Part shown: one piece after another, positions 1-8,403 of the stretch | How positions within the stretch are numbered: the stretch's first letter is position 1 | Layout: the number at the start of each line of letters is the position of its first letter | Assembly (NCBI RefSeq): GCF_000755165.1 | Contig: NC_025879.1 | Coordinates: 705,732 to 769,731 of the forward strand | Source: Leishmania panamensis | Lineage: Eukaryota > Euglenozoa > Kinetoplastea > Trypanosomatida > Trypanosomatidae | DNA length: 64,000 bases | Direction: 5' to 3' | Program-made: the position numbers and the translations under genes | The notes under the pieces: generated by a model | What the model saw: only the letters and a program-made list of their open reading frames with translations | Told to the model about the DNA's origin: nothing | Database searches by the model: none

Positions 1-225
1 GCCCACGACCTGGCCGCCGACACCAGCAGCGATGCACCACTCCGGCCCCCCCCCCTGCACCGTGGGTGCGTGACCCTGTCAGCACCAGAAGTGGCTCGGC
101 ATTGGCAGGGAGGCGGGGTGGGGGGCTGCATCGCTTCTCTCCACACACACAGAGTGGAGGAGGGGGGGGGCACTGCACCCTGATGACGCCACGCACTACG
201 GTTTGCCCGGTTCCCAAGAAGAGGG
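1..225 (-). mobile_element. SIDER-like retroposon, copy A (cut by window edge)
   Basis: Partial copy of the repeat seen intact at 26714-27301. It keeps the right-hand part: the CACCAGAAGTGGCTCGGC stretch, the G-run near 160-170 and the CCTGATGACGCCACGCAC block. Read on the minus strand, that terminal block (GTGCGTGGCGTCATCAGG) resembles the 5' signature of the ingi/L1Tc retroposon clade as I remember it, so the element is assigned to the minus strand, sense to the genes. It lies about 400 bases beyond the stop of the CDF-like gene, within its likely 3' UTR. Confidence 0.75.
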
Positions 226-624
226 TTGCACATATATATCTACAAACCCTCAATAGACAAGAGCAACCGAGGAGGTGATGTCCCTCACCGCACTCCTGCA
301 CGCTTAGTCATCATCACTATGCACGTGATACCATAGACCATGTCAACAGTACACGTATCAGGCGCCTTCGTGCGTGCCTGATCAGTCAAGCACCCTGTAA
401 AACTCAAGTGGAGCAACTCTAAACCGCGTGAGAGTTTCTCAGTGTCAAGAAGAAATCAGAGGAGCAGAGGGGCAGAGGTCATCAGCTTGCGGTGACGCAA
501 CACTACACATGAGAACGCCCTTCCGAAAACCGCGAGAACCAATAGACGCAATCTTGTTGCATGCCCTTGCAGGTCAGAGATAGAAGTCGAGATATACGTC
601 AGATTCACGTAACTACTCGACAGG
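226..624. other. Intergenic, 3' flank of CDF-like gene
   Basis: No convincing gene. The short open frames here lack coding character. Probably 3' UTR of the gene ending at 625. Confidence 0.6.
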
Positions 625-2454
625 TTACATGGAATCATGCATTACACTAGGAGTTGTGCTCCTCCTCACCTCACCGCCGATACGAGCACCTTGATCGCGA
701 AGCGGCATGAAGACCGAGGGCGGCATATCCGGCAGGCGCGACGGCAGTGCTAGAGAACTAGTGAAATCTGCAGCTCGAACGGCTGCGTCGCGAGGTACGG
801 GCTGGCCGAAACAACTCTCTGGGCTCATAATACCCACACCGTACGGACTAGATGAGACATAGGAAAACCCTGTAGACGGTGACAGCTGCGCTGCAGTGGC
901 ATTGTCGATTGGGGGTACGTCTCTCAAGAAGCGCTGTCGCTCAGCTAAGGGATCATGTCCTCCGCTAGTGGTCCCCGGAGGTGTGGGAAACCCCATTGAG
1001 GCCGGTTCACCACCTGCGTGGGCTCTGTAGGACATCACTCCAGGAAACCTCTGCGCACCGGAAGGCAAAGCAGCTACCATAGGACCAGGTCGCCCATCGC
1101 CCCTGATGGCGCCAAACTCATTGGAGTGTCGCCTAGTTGATAAGGTGACCTCACCGCTGGCGACAAACAGGTCATTGTGCGAATGACCGTGATCGTGGCC
1201 ACAGCGGCCATCGACGTTGTGTCCATTGTCATGTCTGTTTCCGTGGTCGTGACTTTGATCGTTTTTATGGTTGTGACGGTGGTGGCTGTGCGAGTGGCCA
1301 TGCACGCCATGACTGTGTCCATGCGCGCCCGTCAGCGGGGTGCCCCACGACGACGGCGCGCTATCCCCGAGACCGTTCGCACTGCTAGCGGGGAAGCACT
1401 CCACATACACATACGTCGCAAGCTCAAACAGCTGTTTGCGTACTGCGTGCGACACAGCGCACGCATCAGAGCCGGACATTAGTCTTAAGCGAATGAGCAG
1501 CATGCTCTCTGATGCATTGATGTTCCACCACACGGTTGACTGCACCAACAGCACACCGTCCAGCACCTTGATGTTGCGCAGGCATCGCTCCAACGTGTGC
1601 AAGCGCCGCGTGTCGGTCACAGATTTGTTCATCAGCAAGTCGAGCATATCGCGTCCATTCTGATATCCGACGTAAGAATAATAGATGGCCAGGAACAGTG
1701 CCCCGATCACGTCAGGGGCAGCGCTGTCTGTCACCAACATCACCACACTGGCGACGACGCACGTGATCGGGCACAGCAGGTAAACGACCATTGTTGCAGA
1801 ACTGCTGTGCACCGTGCGTTGCACGCCACTAGGACTGCCGTGCGCCATCGGCGATCGGCCATGCCCCGATACGTTCGAGGGACAGTGGAACTCCTCAAAG
1901 GAGCTTCCGTCTCTCCCTGCACACCTCTCTCTGCACGCCGCAGCATAGAGCATCTGGAGAATATCCTCACTTTGCACGCCTGCCATGCCGTGGTGACCCG
2001 TCACACGATCAGTAAGTCGAACATCACGGCAAAAGACGATCTGTGAGAGGAGTTGTACGCCACCGAGGGAGAGAAGAAAAAGGGGACTCGAGTGGTGCGC
2101 ATGAATGCCGCGGTGCAGAGATTCCACCACGGTTGTCACGCAGCCAAACACCAGAAATACGGTGCTGCCGAGACGCACGACGACGCTTAAACGATACAAG
2201 CCGAAGCAAAAGGGGTAGTTCTGTTGAGTGTCGGCACGGCTGCACAGTGACAGGGTGACGACAGCAGCCATGAGAGAAGCGGCTGTGTTGAGCAGTACGA
2301 GAGCCTGCACAGAAGCGATGAGAAAGGGAGTGAAGATGATAAAGATGATGCTCGTTCCCCATAAGAGAGTAAATATGATGGTAGCCTGCTGCTGTCGACG
2401 GTGCCCCTTGCTTCGCGCCGGAATGCGGAACAATCGGAGGGCCTCTTGCATCAT
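625..2454 (-). CDS. Cation-diffusion-facilitator (ZnT)-like membrane protein, metal site degenerate
   Basis: A 609-residue product from the ATG pair at 2454; the open frame runs further up to a TTG at 2670, but that leader is low-complexity. About four hydrophobic helices lie in residues 25-145 and two more after a hydrophilic insert (around 225-270). A CDF-type cytoplasmic domain follows (about 275-355), then a His-rich segment (about 371-430, with HGHSHGVHGHSHSHH) and a long disordered tail. The helix 3 entry reads FGLYRL, matching the FGxxR step of CDF proteins. CDF proteins export Zn or other divalent metals from cytosol into organelles or out of the cell. The HxxxD pairs normally present in helices 2 and 5 are not visible: helix 2 has LLNTAASLM and helix 5 has VYLLCP. 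It may be a regulatory or non-transporting subunit. The family call is fairly safe; transport activity is doubtful. Confidence 0.85.
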   Translation of the reverse strand: MMQEALRLFRIPARSKGHRRQQQATIIFTLLWGTSIIFIIFTPFLIASVQALVLLNTAASLMAAVVTLSLCSRADTQQNYPFCFGLYRLSVVVRLGSTVFLVFGCVTTVVESLHRGIHAHHSSPLFLLSLGGVQLLSQIVFCRDVRLTDRVTGHHGMAGVQSEDILQMLYAAACRERCAGRDGSSFEEFHCPSNVSGHGRSPMAHGSPSGVQRTVHSSSATMVVYLLCPITCVVASVVMLVTDSAAPDVIGALFLAIYYSYVGYQNGRDMLDLLMNKSVTDTRRLHTLERCLRNIKVLDGVLLVQSTVWWNINASESMLLIRLRLMSGSDACAVSHAVRKQLFELATYVYVECFPASSANGLGDSAPSSWGTPLTGAHGHSHGVHGHSHSHHRHNHKNDQSHDHGNRHDNGHNVDGRCGHDHGHSHNDLFVASGEVTLSTRRHSNEFGAIRGDGRPGPMVAALPSGAQRFPGVMSYRAHAGGEPASMGFPTPPGTTSGGHDPLAERQRFLRDVPPIDNATAAQLSPSTGFSYVSSSPYGVGIMSPESCFGQPVPRDAAVRAADFTSSLALPSRLPDMPPSVFMPLRDQGARIGGEVRRSTTPSVMHDSM

Positions 2455-2949
2455 TGATGAGCTGAGAGAGAAACTAGTGCGGAAGGGAACGAGAGAGATC
2501 TCCAACCACAGAGAAACACGAAGAAATGGAGAAACAAAAAGATGCGCAAAGGAAGACCGAGAGAAACCAGTGTGTGTGTGTGGGAGCGATGTGCATGTGT
2601 CGTAGGGGGGGATGGGGGGTGGAGGTGTGGGGGAGAAGGAGGAAGAGTCAATCAGCAACTTGTGAAGCAATTCAACAAGAACGAAAAGAGGGAGAGTGAG
2701 GGTGTCGCGGACGTACGGAGATTCGCATCAAAAGTCGATTAAGAAAAAAGTAAAGATAAAAAAGATGCGCCAAATAAGCAGAAGAAACAAAAAAAAGTGG
2801 AGAGTAACGCTTGGCTGTGTGCTGTCATGCAGCTACATGCGTATGTTTGCAAAGTGAAAGCTGAGATGTGCCCCACGATGAATTGAAAGGCAAACTATTT
2901 CGTGAGAAAGAGGAGGAGGAGAAGAGGAGGAAGAGGAGCAGGCAATATG

Positions 2950-4361
2950 GAATCAGCCGCGGATTCGCTTGCCGACGCAAGGCGGATGCTCTGAGCGCCT
3001 CACATATTGAGCAGCTTCATGTACAGGTTTCGTACACAGCCGTGCACAACCTCTCCATCTATCCCCACGGCGCTTTCCAGCCGCGTTCTTGGGGCACACA
3101 GACACAAACGCCTCCTTTTCCCACAATGTCAGCGCTGCATCGACCTCCCTCGCATCCAGAGCGCCACCTCTCAAACCCCCAAAACTCCCTCGAGGACGCG
3201 TCGGTTGGATTGAGGTACCCCCACGGACGCAGATGCAGGCCACTTGAATGCCACGTTGGTGCCAAAGGTCGCTGAGGAGACTCAACAGAGCTCTCTACTC
3301 TAAATTGAGTCCAACACCTCCGAGGGCGCTGTGCTTTCTCTGTGCGCACGCAATGGGGAGATGATGAGCGACAAAGGATACCTGCGGCAGGGCTGCTAAA
3401 CAACAAGTCATGAGCTGCTCGTGGTATATGTGAATTCCTCCCCAGTCACGGTGCGCAGAGCGATAAAGCCACAAACGGTAACGACACGCCGGCATCCACA
3501 TGTGGACCCTCCCTCGGCTGGACCTCCGCGGCTGGTAGAGGCGTGTGTCTCACCATCTTCTTCTAAGCCCACAGCACCTCCGCTACCCCAGAAGACGTCG
3601 GTGAGGCAAACACCACCACAACCGCCTTCCCTGTAGAAGGGTTCTGCCGAGTCCACAGTCAAGTAGCATTCCCCTCCCCTCGCAACGCCTTGCGGACTGT
3701 TCACAGCAAAGCCGCGGTGGCACCCCCGAGGTATGGCGATGCAGCATTTTACTCCACTCCATGGGATACAACTGCAAGCGCGCCTCAACATGTCCGAAGA
3801 ATGGGAAAAGGACCATAGACAGGCTCATGGTCGCAGTGTGCGGTGCAGGCACCACCACTAAAACCAAGGAAACAAAGGGGGCGCCTGGTAAACGACTTCT
3901 CCTCCATTGCAAGCTCGGCCTTCGCTACGGTCCGCAAGGACTCGCGAATGATTCACTCCGACCCAGTCCAGTGACAATCCTCACCAACGTAAGCCGCATC
4001 GTCAGTTGTCCTTCGCAACAGCTCGGCATCAGCTGCCCCTAGAGGAAATCCTCTATTGGGGAGTGATGAGCAGGGTGGCGCCGCGAATATGTAGCAGCAC
4101 ATTCCGCACCGTGTCGAGGAACTCCGCGTGCATGCCTTCAAGAACTGCAACCACGCTAATGTTGGTACACGCTGTGGGCTTGGCTAAAGTACTGGCAGCA
4201 GCCCATACCCACGTAATCGACTGAGCCACCGCCACGCTCCACCTTCCCCTCCCTCCCCGTTGGAATGGTGCGCCATCTCTAGTATGCATCACCCCTCTGG
4301 AGGATGCACCTGCTTCCCCTCCTCGCAGGCAACGGCACAGTGCCATACTACGCAGCAGCAT
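2950..4361 (-). pseudogene. Possible decayed protein-coding gene, frames shifting
   Basis: On the minus strand a chain of open segments with protein-like composition passes from frame to frame without one long frame. Segments include 4361-4053 (contains VLEGMHAEFLDTVRNVLLHI), a stretch below 3950 (IIRESLRTVAKAELAMEEKS), 3791-3408 and 3285-2953 (LLSDLWHQRGIQVACICVRG). The spacer is GC-rich and less simple than neighbouring intergenic DNA. I cannot name the ancestral protein. It could also be an ordinary 3' UTR whose composition mimics coding sequence. Confidence 0.3.
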
Positions 4362-5034
4362 CTGGCGGCAAACGCCACGTGCACTTTCTCAAAGCCGGCC
4401 TGCTTTCCCTTCGCTTCAGGTGGGGGTCAGACCGGGGACAACACTCTCTGGGACAGCAAAGCTCCAGCGCAGTGCAGCCGTGCACCGGTATCCACCATTC
4501 ACGTCCTCCACTGCAGCACGGGCTCACGCCCCGTGTGCCACACAAAAAGACTAGACCGTGAACGATTCTGTCCACCGAGCGCGAGCTTCATCTTTGGCTA
4601 TTTGCATGGCTTCAGTGCGATCTATATTGATGTTCTTGGTAAATTTTTTTTTTTTGGAAAGGGTGTTATGAAGCTCGCAGACCGGCAGAGGCTTCTCGCA
4701 GGAGAAAGCGGTAAGTACAACCCAACGCTTTAGTGTGCTCATGCTGTATTTCCGTCTGCATGATGTTTCCTCTATCGCCTAACATCGTCTGCTTTAGCTT
4801 TCACGGGCATTCCTCTCTTGGTGGCTGCACCAATAGAGTTTTTCTCTGCGCCCCCTTTGCCCACTCTTACGGAGCACACTTGAGCCTCAGAGAGAGGTAT
4901 CACAGGAGTAAGGAGGACTTGAGGGTTGTAGTGCTGTACAGCTCTACCATGACGACGCCTCTCACGCGAGGTGAGGTAAAGAAGCACACTCGAATGCAGA
5001 GGCGCTATGAAATCCAGTACGCGAAAGGGCTCCT

Positions 5035-5060
5035 CACACACACACACACACGCACACACA
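5035..5060. repeat. AC microsatellite
   Basis: Run of alternating CA with one CG interruption. Confidence 0.9.
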
Positions 5061-5373
5061 TACGTGCAGTAATGCACAAAGGCATCCCAAATGAAATTAG
5101 CATCCACACATATAAAGAAGTCACCCCCACCCCCCCACCCCTGCTCGCTCTCACTCCTTCCCTCTTTCCAGCCATATCGAGTAGATCGCGGCTTCCATCT
5201 CAGGTGGACACGAGAATCCACAGTGTGCAGGCAAAGGCCGCGTTTGCAGCGCACTGCGCCGCTCCCCGCCCACCCACCCCCTCTCTACCTCACAACGACA
5301 CGAGAACCTTCGAGTTCACTTCCGCTGGTAATTCGATGATTGGAAAATGCCATTCGCCCTTGCAAGACCTCAG

Positions 5374-5850
5374 TCAGTCCCGTCCGCGCTTCGCTGCCAT
5401 TGACATGAGGGGCAAGAGGTGCGCCATCCCCGCCGCCTCCATGGCTCCGCGGATGTCCTGCACGTTCAACGTGGTGCGAGTGGATCCCGTGGCCTTGCGA
5501 CTGGAATCACCCAGGCAAGCAAGGTAGAAAAATGAGATTGTGGCGCACTTCTGCAGCGCTATGCGCGCGTCACGCGACACGGATATCCCCTCAGGCAGTG
5601 CCCCATCCACTATTCGGTTAACCTGACCAGCCGCCAGGCTGCGCGCCTTCATCGACGAGCCAGGCCCGCTAGATTTGGAGCTCGGCATGCGAGCGTGTCC
5701 GCTATCACTCATGGGGTCTATATCCACGGCAGTCACAGCACCCAAAGAACCCTTTCGCGCAACACTCTCGCCTGAGTGTGTCAGAGACACAGTCATTTCG
5801 CTGTTTTTGTCGGAAAGGCGAGACATTGTGTGAAACGCCCCTGCGCTCAT
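5374..5850 (-). CDS. Histone-fold protein, DNA polymerase epsilon subunit 3 (POLE3/Dpb4)-like
   Basis: 158 residues, ATG at 5850. Residues 1-75 are low complexity and Ser-rich. Residues about 77-148 form a CBF/NF-Y type histone fold: NRIVDGALPEGISVSRDAR then a helix, TTLNVQDIRGAMEAAGM and LLPLM. This order and spacing match POLE3/CHRAC17 and Dpb4 (TRIIKEALPDG, SKEAR, KTLNASDVLSAMEEM as I recall them). Known relatives pair with POLE4 or CHRAC15 and act in DNA polymerase epsilon and chromatin-remodelling complexes in the nucleus. The usual acidic C-terminal tail is missing; this protein ends in a short basic tail (MAAKRGRD). An NF-YB-like role is the main alternative. Confidence 0.82.
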   Translation of the reverse strand: MSAGAFHTMSRLSDKNSEMTVSLTHSGESVARKGSLGAVTAVDIDPMSDSGHARMPSSKSSGPGSSMKARSLAAGQVNRIVDGALPEGISVSRDARIALQKCATISFFYLACLGDSSRKATGSTRTTLNVQDIRGAMEAAGMAHLLPLMSMAAKRGRD

Positions 5851-6809
5851 TTGCTTCGACAGCGTTTCCGAGCTGAAAGTGCCGCCGAGCGAGCGAGTGA
5901 TCGAGTGTCAGCCAGTGAAGCGCTGATGGATCTCCGTGTCTTTTTTGTCAACGGAGCCAGTGCTGGGTCGGTGGTCTAGGAGGGCGCTAAAGAATACGAG
6001 GCAGGCCAAAAGGAGAAGCAGCCGCGAGAGGAAGGGGGCAGGTTGGTGGTGGAGGGTGACTCATACGTGATAACTACAAACTTTTAAATATAGGCATATT
6101 TGCATCGACTGCAGCGCTACCAAAAGGGATGGCACAGCGGTGAACAGAATATCAGGGGCTAGGAGGAAGTATTCCCGCGTATTTGTGGAGGCACTAGCAT
6201 GGAGTATTGCCAGCAGTAGTGATGCCCTCAGAAGCGAGAGGCGGTGGTGGGGAGAGAGCGAGCAGCAAGCGAATGAGAGGAGTGAGAGAAATGCACTTTC
6301 CCCTCACACTGTGCCCTTCAGTGGTCCAGCCCACTGATTCGTCCCTGTTACCGAGGATCATGCAACAGACCTGCAGGTCACCACCACTCGGGTGCTCTCT
6401 CTGAATCAACGCCACTGAAGCTGTCGCTCGATTACGGTGTAGTTTCTCTTCCTCTTTGTTGCTCTTCGAAAATGAAGTACGCCATCAACGACGGGATACA
6501 CAGCAGGCGTTCACGGACAACACACTTGTTGACATCAAAACACACGATAAATTATTGGTGAGCAAACAACGACATCCTCAAACAAATAAGAAGGAAACAT
6601 TACAGAAGTAAAGTTGACGAGGGTGCCCCCACGAAACAACACCGCAGCACACACACAAACACACGTGTGTTACTCCCATCAAATGAAGACAACGGCACCT
6701 CCACACCACCACCTACACGGAGAGAGAAAAAAGGCGCAAAAAACAAAAGTAGAGAAGTACACCAAACCCAAATTATTTTCTCTCGCTACATCTGTGTTCA
6801 GTGCGTCCG

Positions 6810-6849
6810 NNNNNNNNNNNNNNNNNNNNNNNNNNNNNNNNNNNNNNNN
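6810..6849. other. Assembly gap (40 N)
   Basis: Forty consecutive unknown bases directly abutting a SIDER fragment. The round number and position suggest an unresolved repeat rather than a measured gap, so most of a SIDER copy is probably missing here. Confidence 0.95.
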
Positions 6850-6930
6850 ACACGCACAGAGTGGAGGAGGGGGGGGGGGCACTGCACCCTGATGACGCCA
6901 CGCACTGAGGTGTGCCCCTCCGTCATGAGG
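6850..6930 (-). mobile_element. SIDER-like retroposon, copy B (terminal fragment beside gap)
   Basis: Only the right-hand end is present: CACAGAGTGGAGGAGG, a G-run and CCTGATGACGCCACGCAC, ending with CCGTCATGAGG as in copy F. It lies about 100 bases beyond the end of the dead exonuclease gene. Confidence 0.8.
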
Positions 6931-7031
6931 GTGGCACAGCACTAGGAGGAAGAAAAAAAAAAGAAACAGTGCCCGCTACACGCGTGGCAGGTTCTGTTGT
7001 ATGCTGCACCTCCGCATTACTAACCTTCTTC

Positions 7032-8403
7032 TCATACCACGTCAAAGTCGCGCAGTGAGTTGCCCACAGAGCAGCTGTGAAAGTTCCCTGCGCAGACGGA
7101 GGCCAACCTAGCTCCGCCGAGTCGACAGCCCTGCTCGACGCAGTCCCACAGCGTCAGTTGAGCGAGGAAGAAGTATGTGACATCGACACCACAGTACTGC
7201 ACGAGAATATCTTCGAGGGGGACGCTCCTCCACTGGTCGAAACTACCGCCACAGCACGGATTGAAGAGGAGACGACCGGTGTCCTCATCAATGAAGAGTC
7301 CCTAGGTGAGAAAAACCCCTTTCATGCCAGGGAGTTGCCACGACGTCGAGAAGAGCGGAAAGCACGAGGAGACCTTCCAGTCGCACACGGCCCGCAAACG
7401 CATACAATAAAGTAAAAAAAAGCGCGTCGCAGTCGGAGCGGACGTCAAACATCAACTTCATAATCTCACGCAACTCGAGTACACGCTTCAAGGGCGATCC
7501 GACTCGCAGCGCTTCTGCACCAAGTATGACGACGTCGATAGTGTACACCGCGGAGTAGGTGGAAAGGGTGATGATACAGACGGACTCCATCCGGCCCAGC
7601 GAACGTCCCTCAAGGCCAAGAGCAATAGTCCCCGTGTCACCCCAGTGTGACTCCTCCGTGACACTGTCGTTGTGAAAACAATTCAGTCGCCCTCGCCGCC
7701 ACTGCTGACAGCGCATGCGCAGCATCTCCTATTCTAGCAGAATCTCATGGCAAACGTGATCGAGGTGGTCCGAACGCTCGACGCGCTGCATGTCTTGCAG
7801 TAAAGAGTCAGGAAAGCGCATGTTGCGGCCATGACCACACTCTGGCGTAGCATTGCATCCCATCGGCCAACTGTAGCCATACTCACATCAGCATCCTCTC
7901 ATGCCCATCAGGTGAGAGTGCCGTGGTAGCAGGTTGATTTGTTGAGGGGCATGTGCGTGCGCTGTCGAGTAATCGGGTGGCACCGATGGGTAAACAGCAT
8001 GGGGCAGAAAAGGTGGACTACAGCTGCCGTAAGCGACCGACAGCAGCCTGCTGTCCGTGTCCGTCAGGACGCCGCTGTGGTACGCTGCTGTGCTCTGCCC
8101 TGCCAGAGACAGCCGCGGATGTCACATTTGTGTGGATCACCTCCCCTCCCTCCCAATCCGTCGGGCCACGAGCGACACGAGTGGCGTGGTTACCGCTGCC
8201 GTCCACGATCCCCGAAAGCATCCCTTCGGTGGAGGTGGCCACACCAGTGGGAGAGCAGGTTGAGTTCGCGAAGTGTCCGTGGCGCTATTGCTGCTACTTC
8301 TACATACACTTCCTGACGCTTGGGTGTTGACCTCGTCCATGTATTTCAGGCCAACGTCTACCATCGAGGAGGCCCACTTCTCCTCCACAACGGCAGGTGG
8401 CAT
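7032..8403 (-). pseudogene. Dead EXD1/Egalitarian-type 3'-5' exonuclease (RNase D superfamily)
   Basis: Starting at an ATG at 8403 (MPPAVVEEKWASSM), coding-like sequence runs to a TGA at 7032-7034 but needs several frame changes. The exonuclease domain is clear. The ExoI region reads ALGLEGRSLGR, where the family has ALDxEG. ExoII reads KLMFDVRSDCDAL, where the family has HDxRxDxxAL. ExoIII reads VQYCGVDVTYF, keeping the Y and D. Lesions I can place: a frame change around 8230-8290, TAG at 8018-8020, a frame change near 7880, TAG at 7729-7731, one extra base in the 8-base homopolymer 7414-7421, and TAG at 7302-7304. The first catalytic Asp is also replaced by Gly. Relatives are EXD1, a PIWI-pathway partner in mammals, and fly Egalitarian. 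Several independent lesions make sequencing error an unlikely full explanation. Confidence 0.8.

Larger units (their letters stand above)
2455..5373. other. Long intergenic region with decayed coding traces
   Basis: Contains the possible pseudogene at 2950-4361, a poly-T run near 4646 and an AC microsatellite at 5035-5060. Pyrimidine-rich on the minus strand near 2460-2950, consistent with the splice-acceptor region of the CDF-like gene. Confidence 0.5.
5851..7031. other. Intergenic with assembly gap and SIDER fragment
   Basis: Spacer between the dead exonuclease gene and the POLE3-like gene. No gene seen. Holds the unknown-base run at 6810-6849 and the SIDER fragment next to it. Confidence 0.6.

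Noticed and set aside
3408..3480. SET-domain-like ending (RTVTGEEFTY) in the decayed region
   Set aside because: Resembles the GEELTY step of SET domains, but no NHSC motif or other SET hallmarks were found in any frame.
4733..5527. 264-codon plus-strand frame
   Set aside because: Low-complexity, wrong strand, overlaps the histone-fold gene and contains an HTHTRT run from a microsatellite.
7077..7415. 112-codon plus-strand frame with acidic composition
   Set aside because: It is antisense to the C-terminal part of the dead exonuclease, whose ExoIII motif reads on the minus strand.
7800..7880. CCCH-like Cys spacing upstream of the dead exonuclease domain
   Set aside because: Cys residues in CEYGYSWPMGC and CNATPECGH do not fit the C-x5-C-x3-H end of a CCCH finger.
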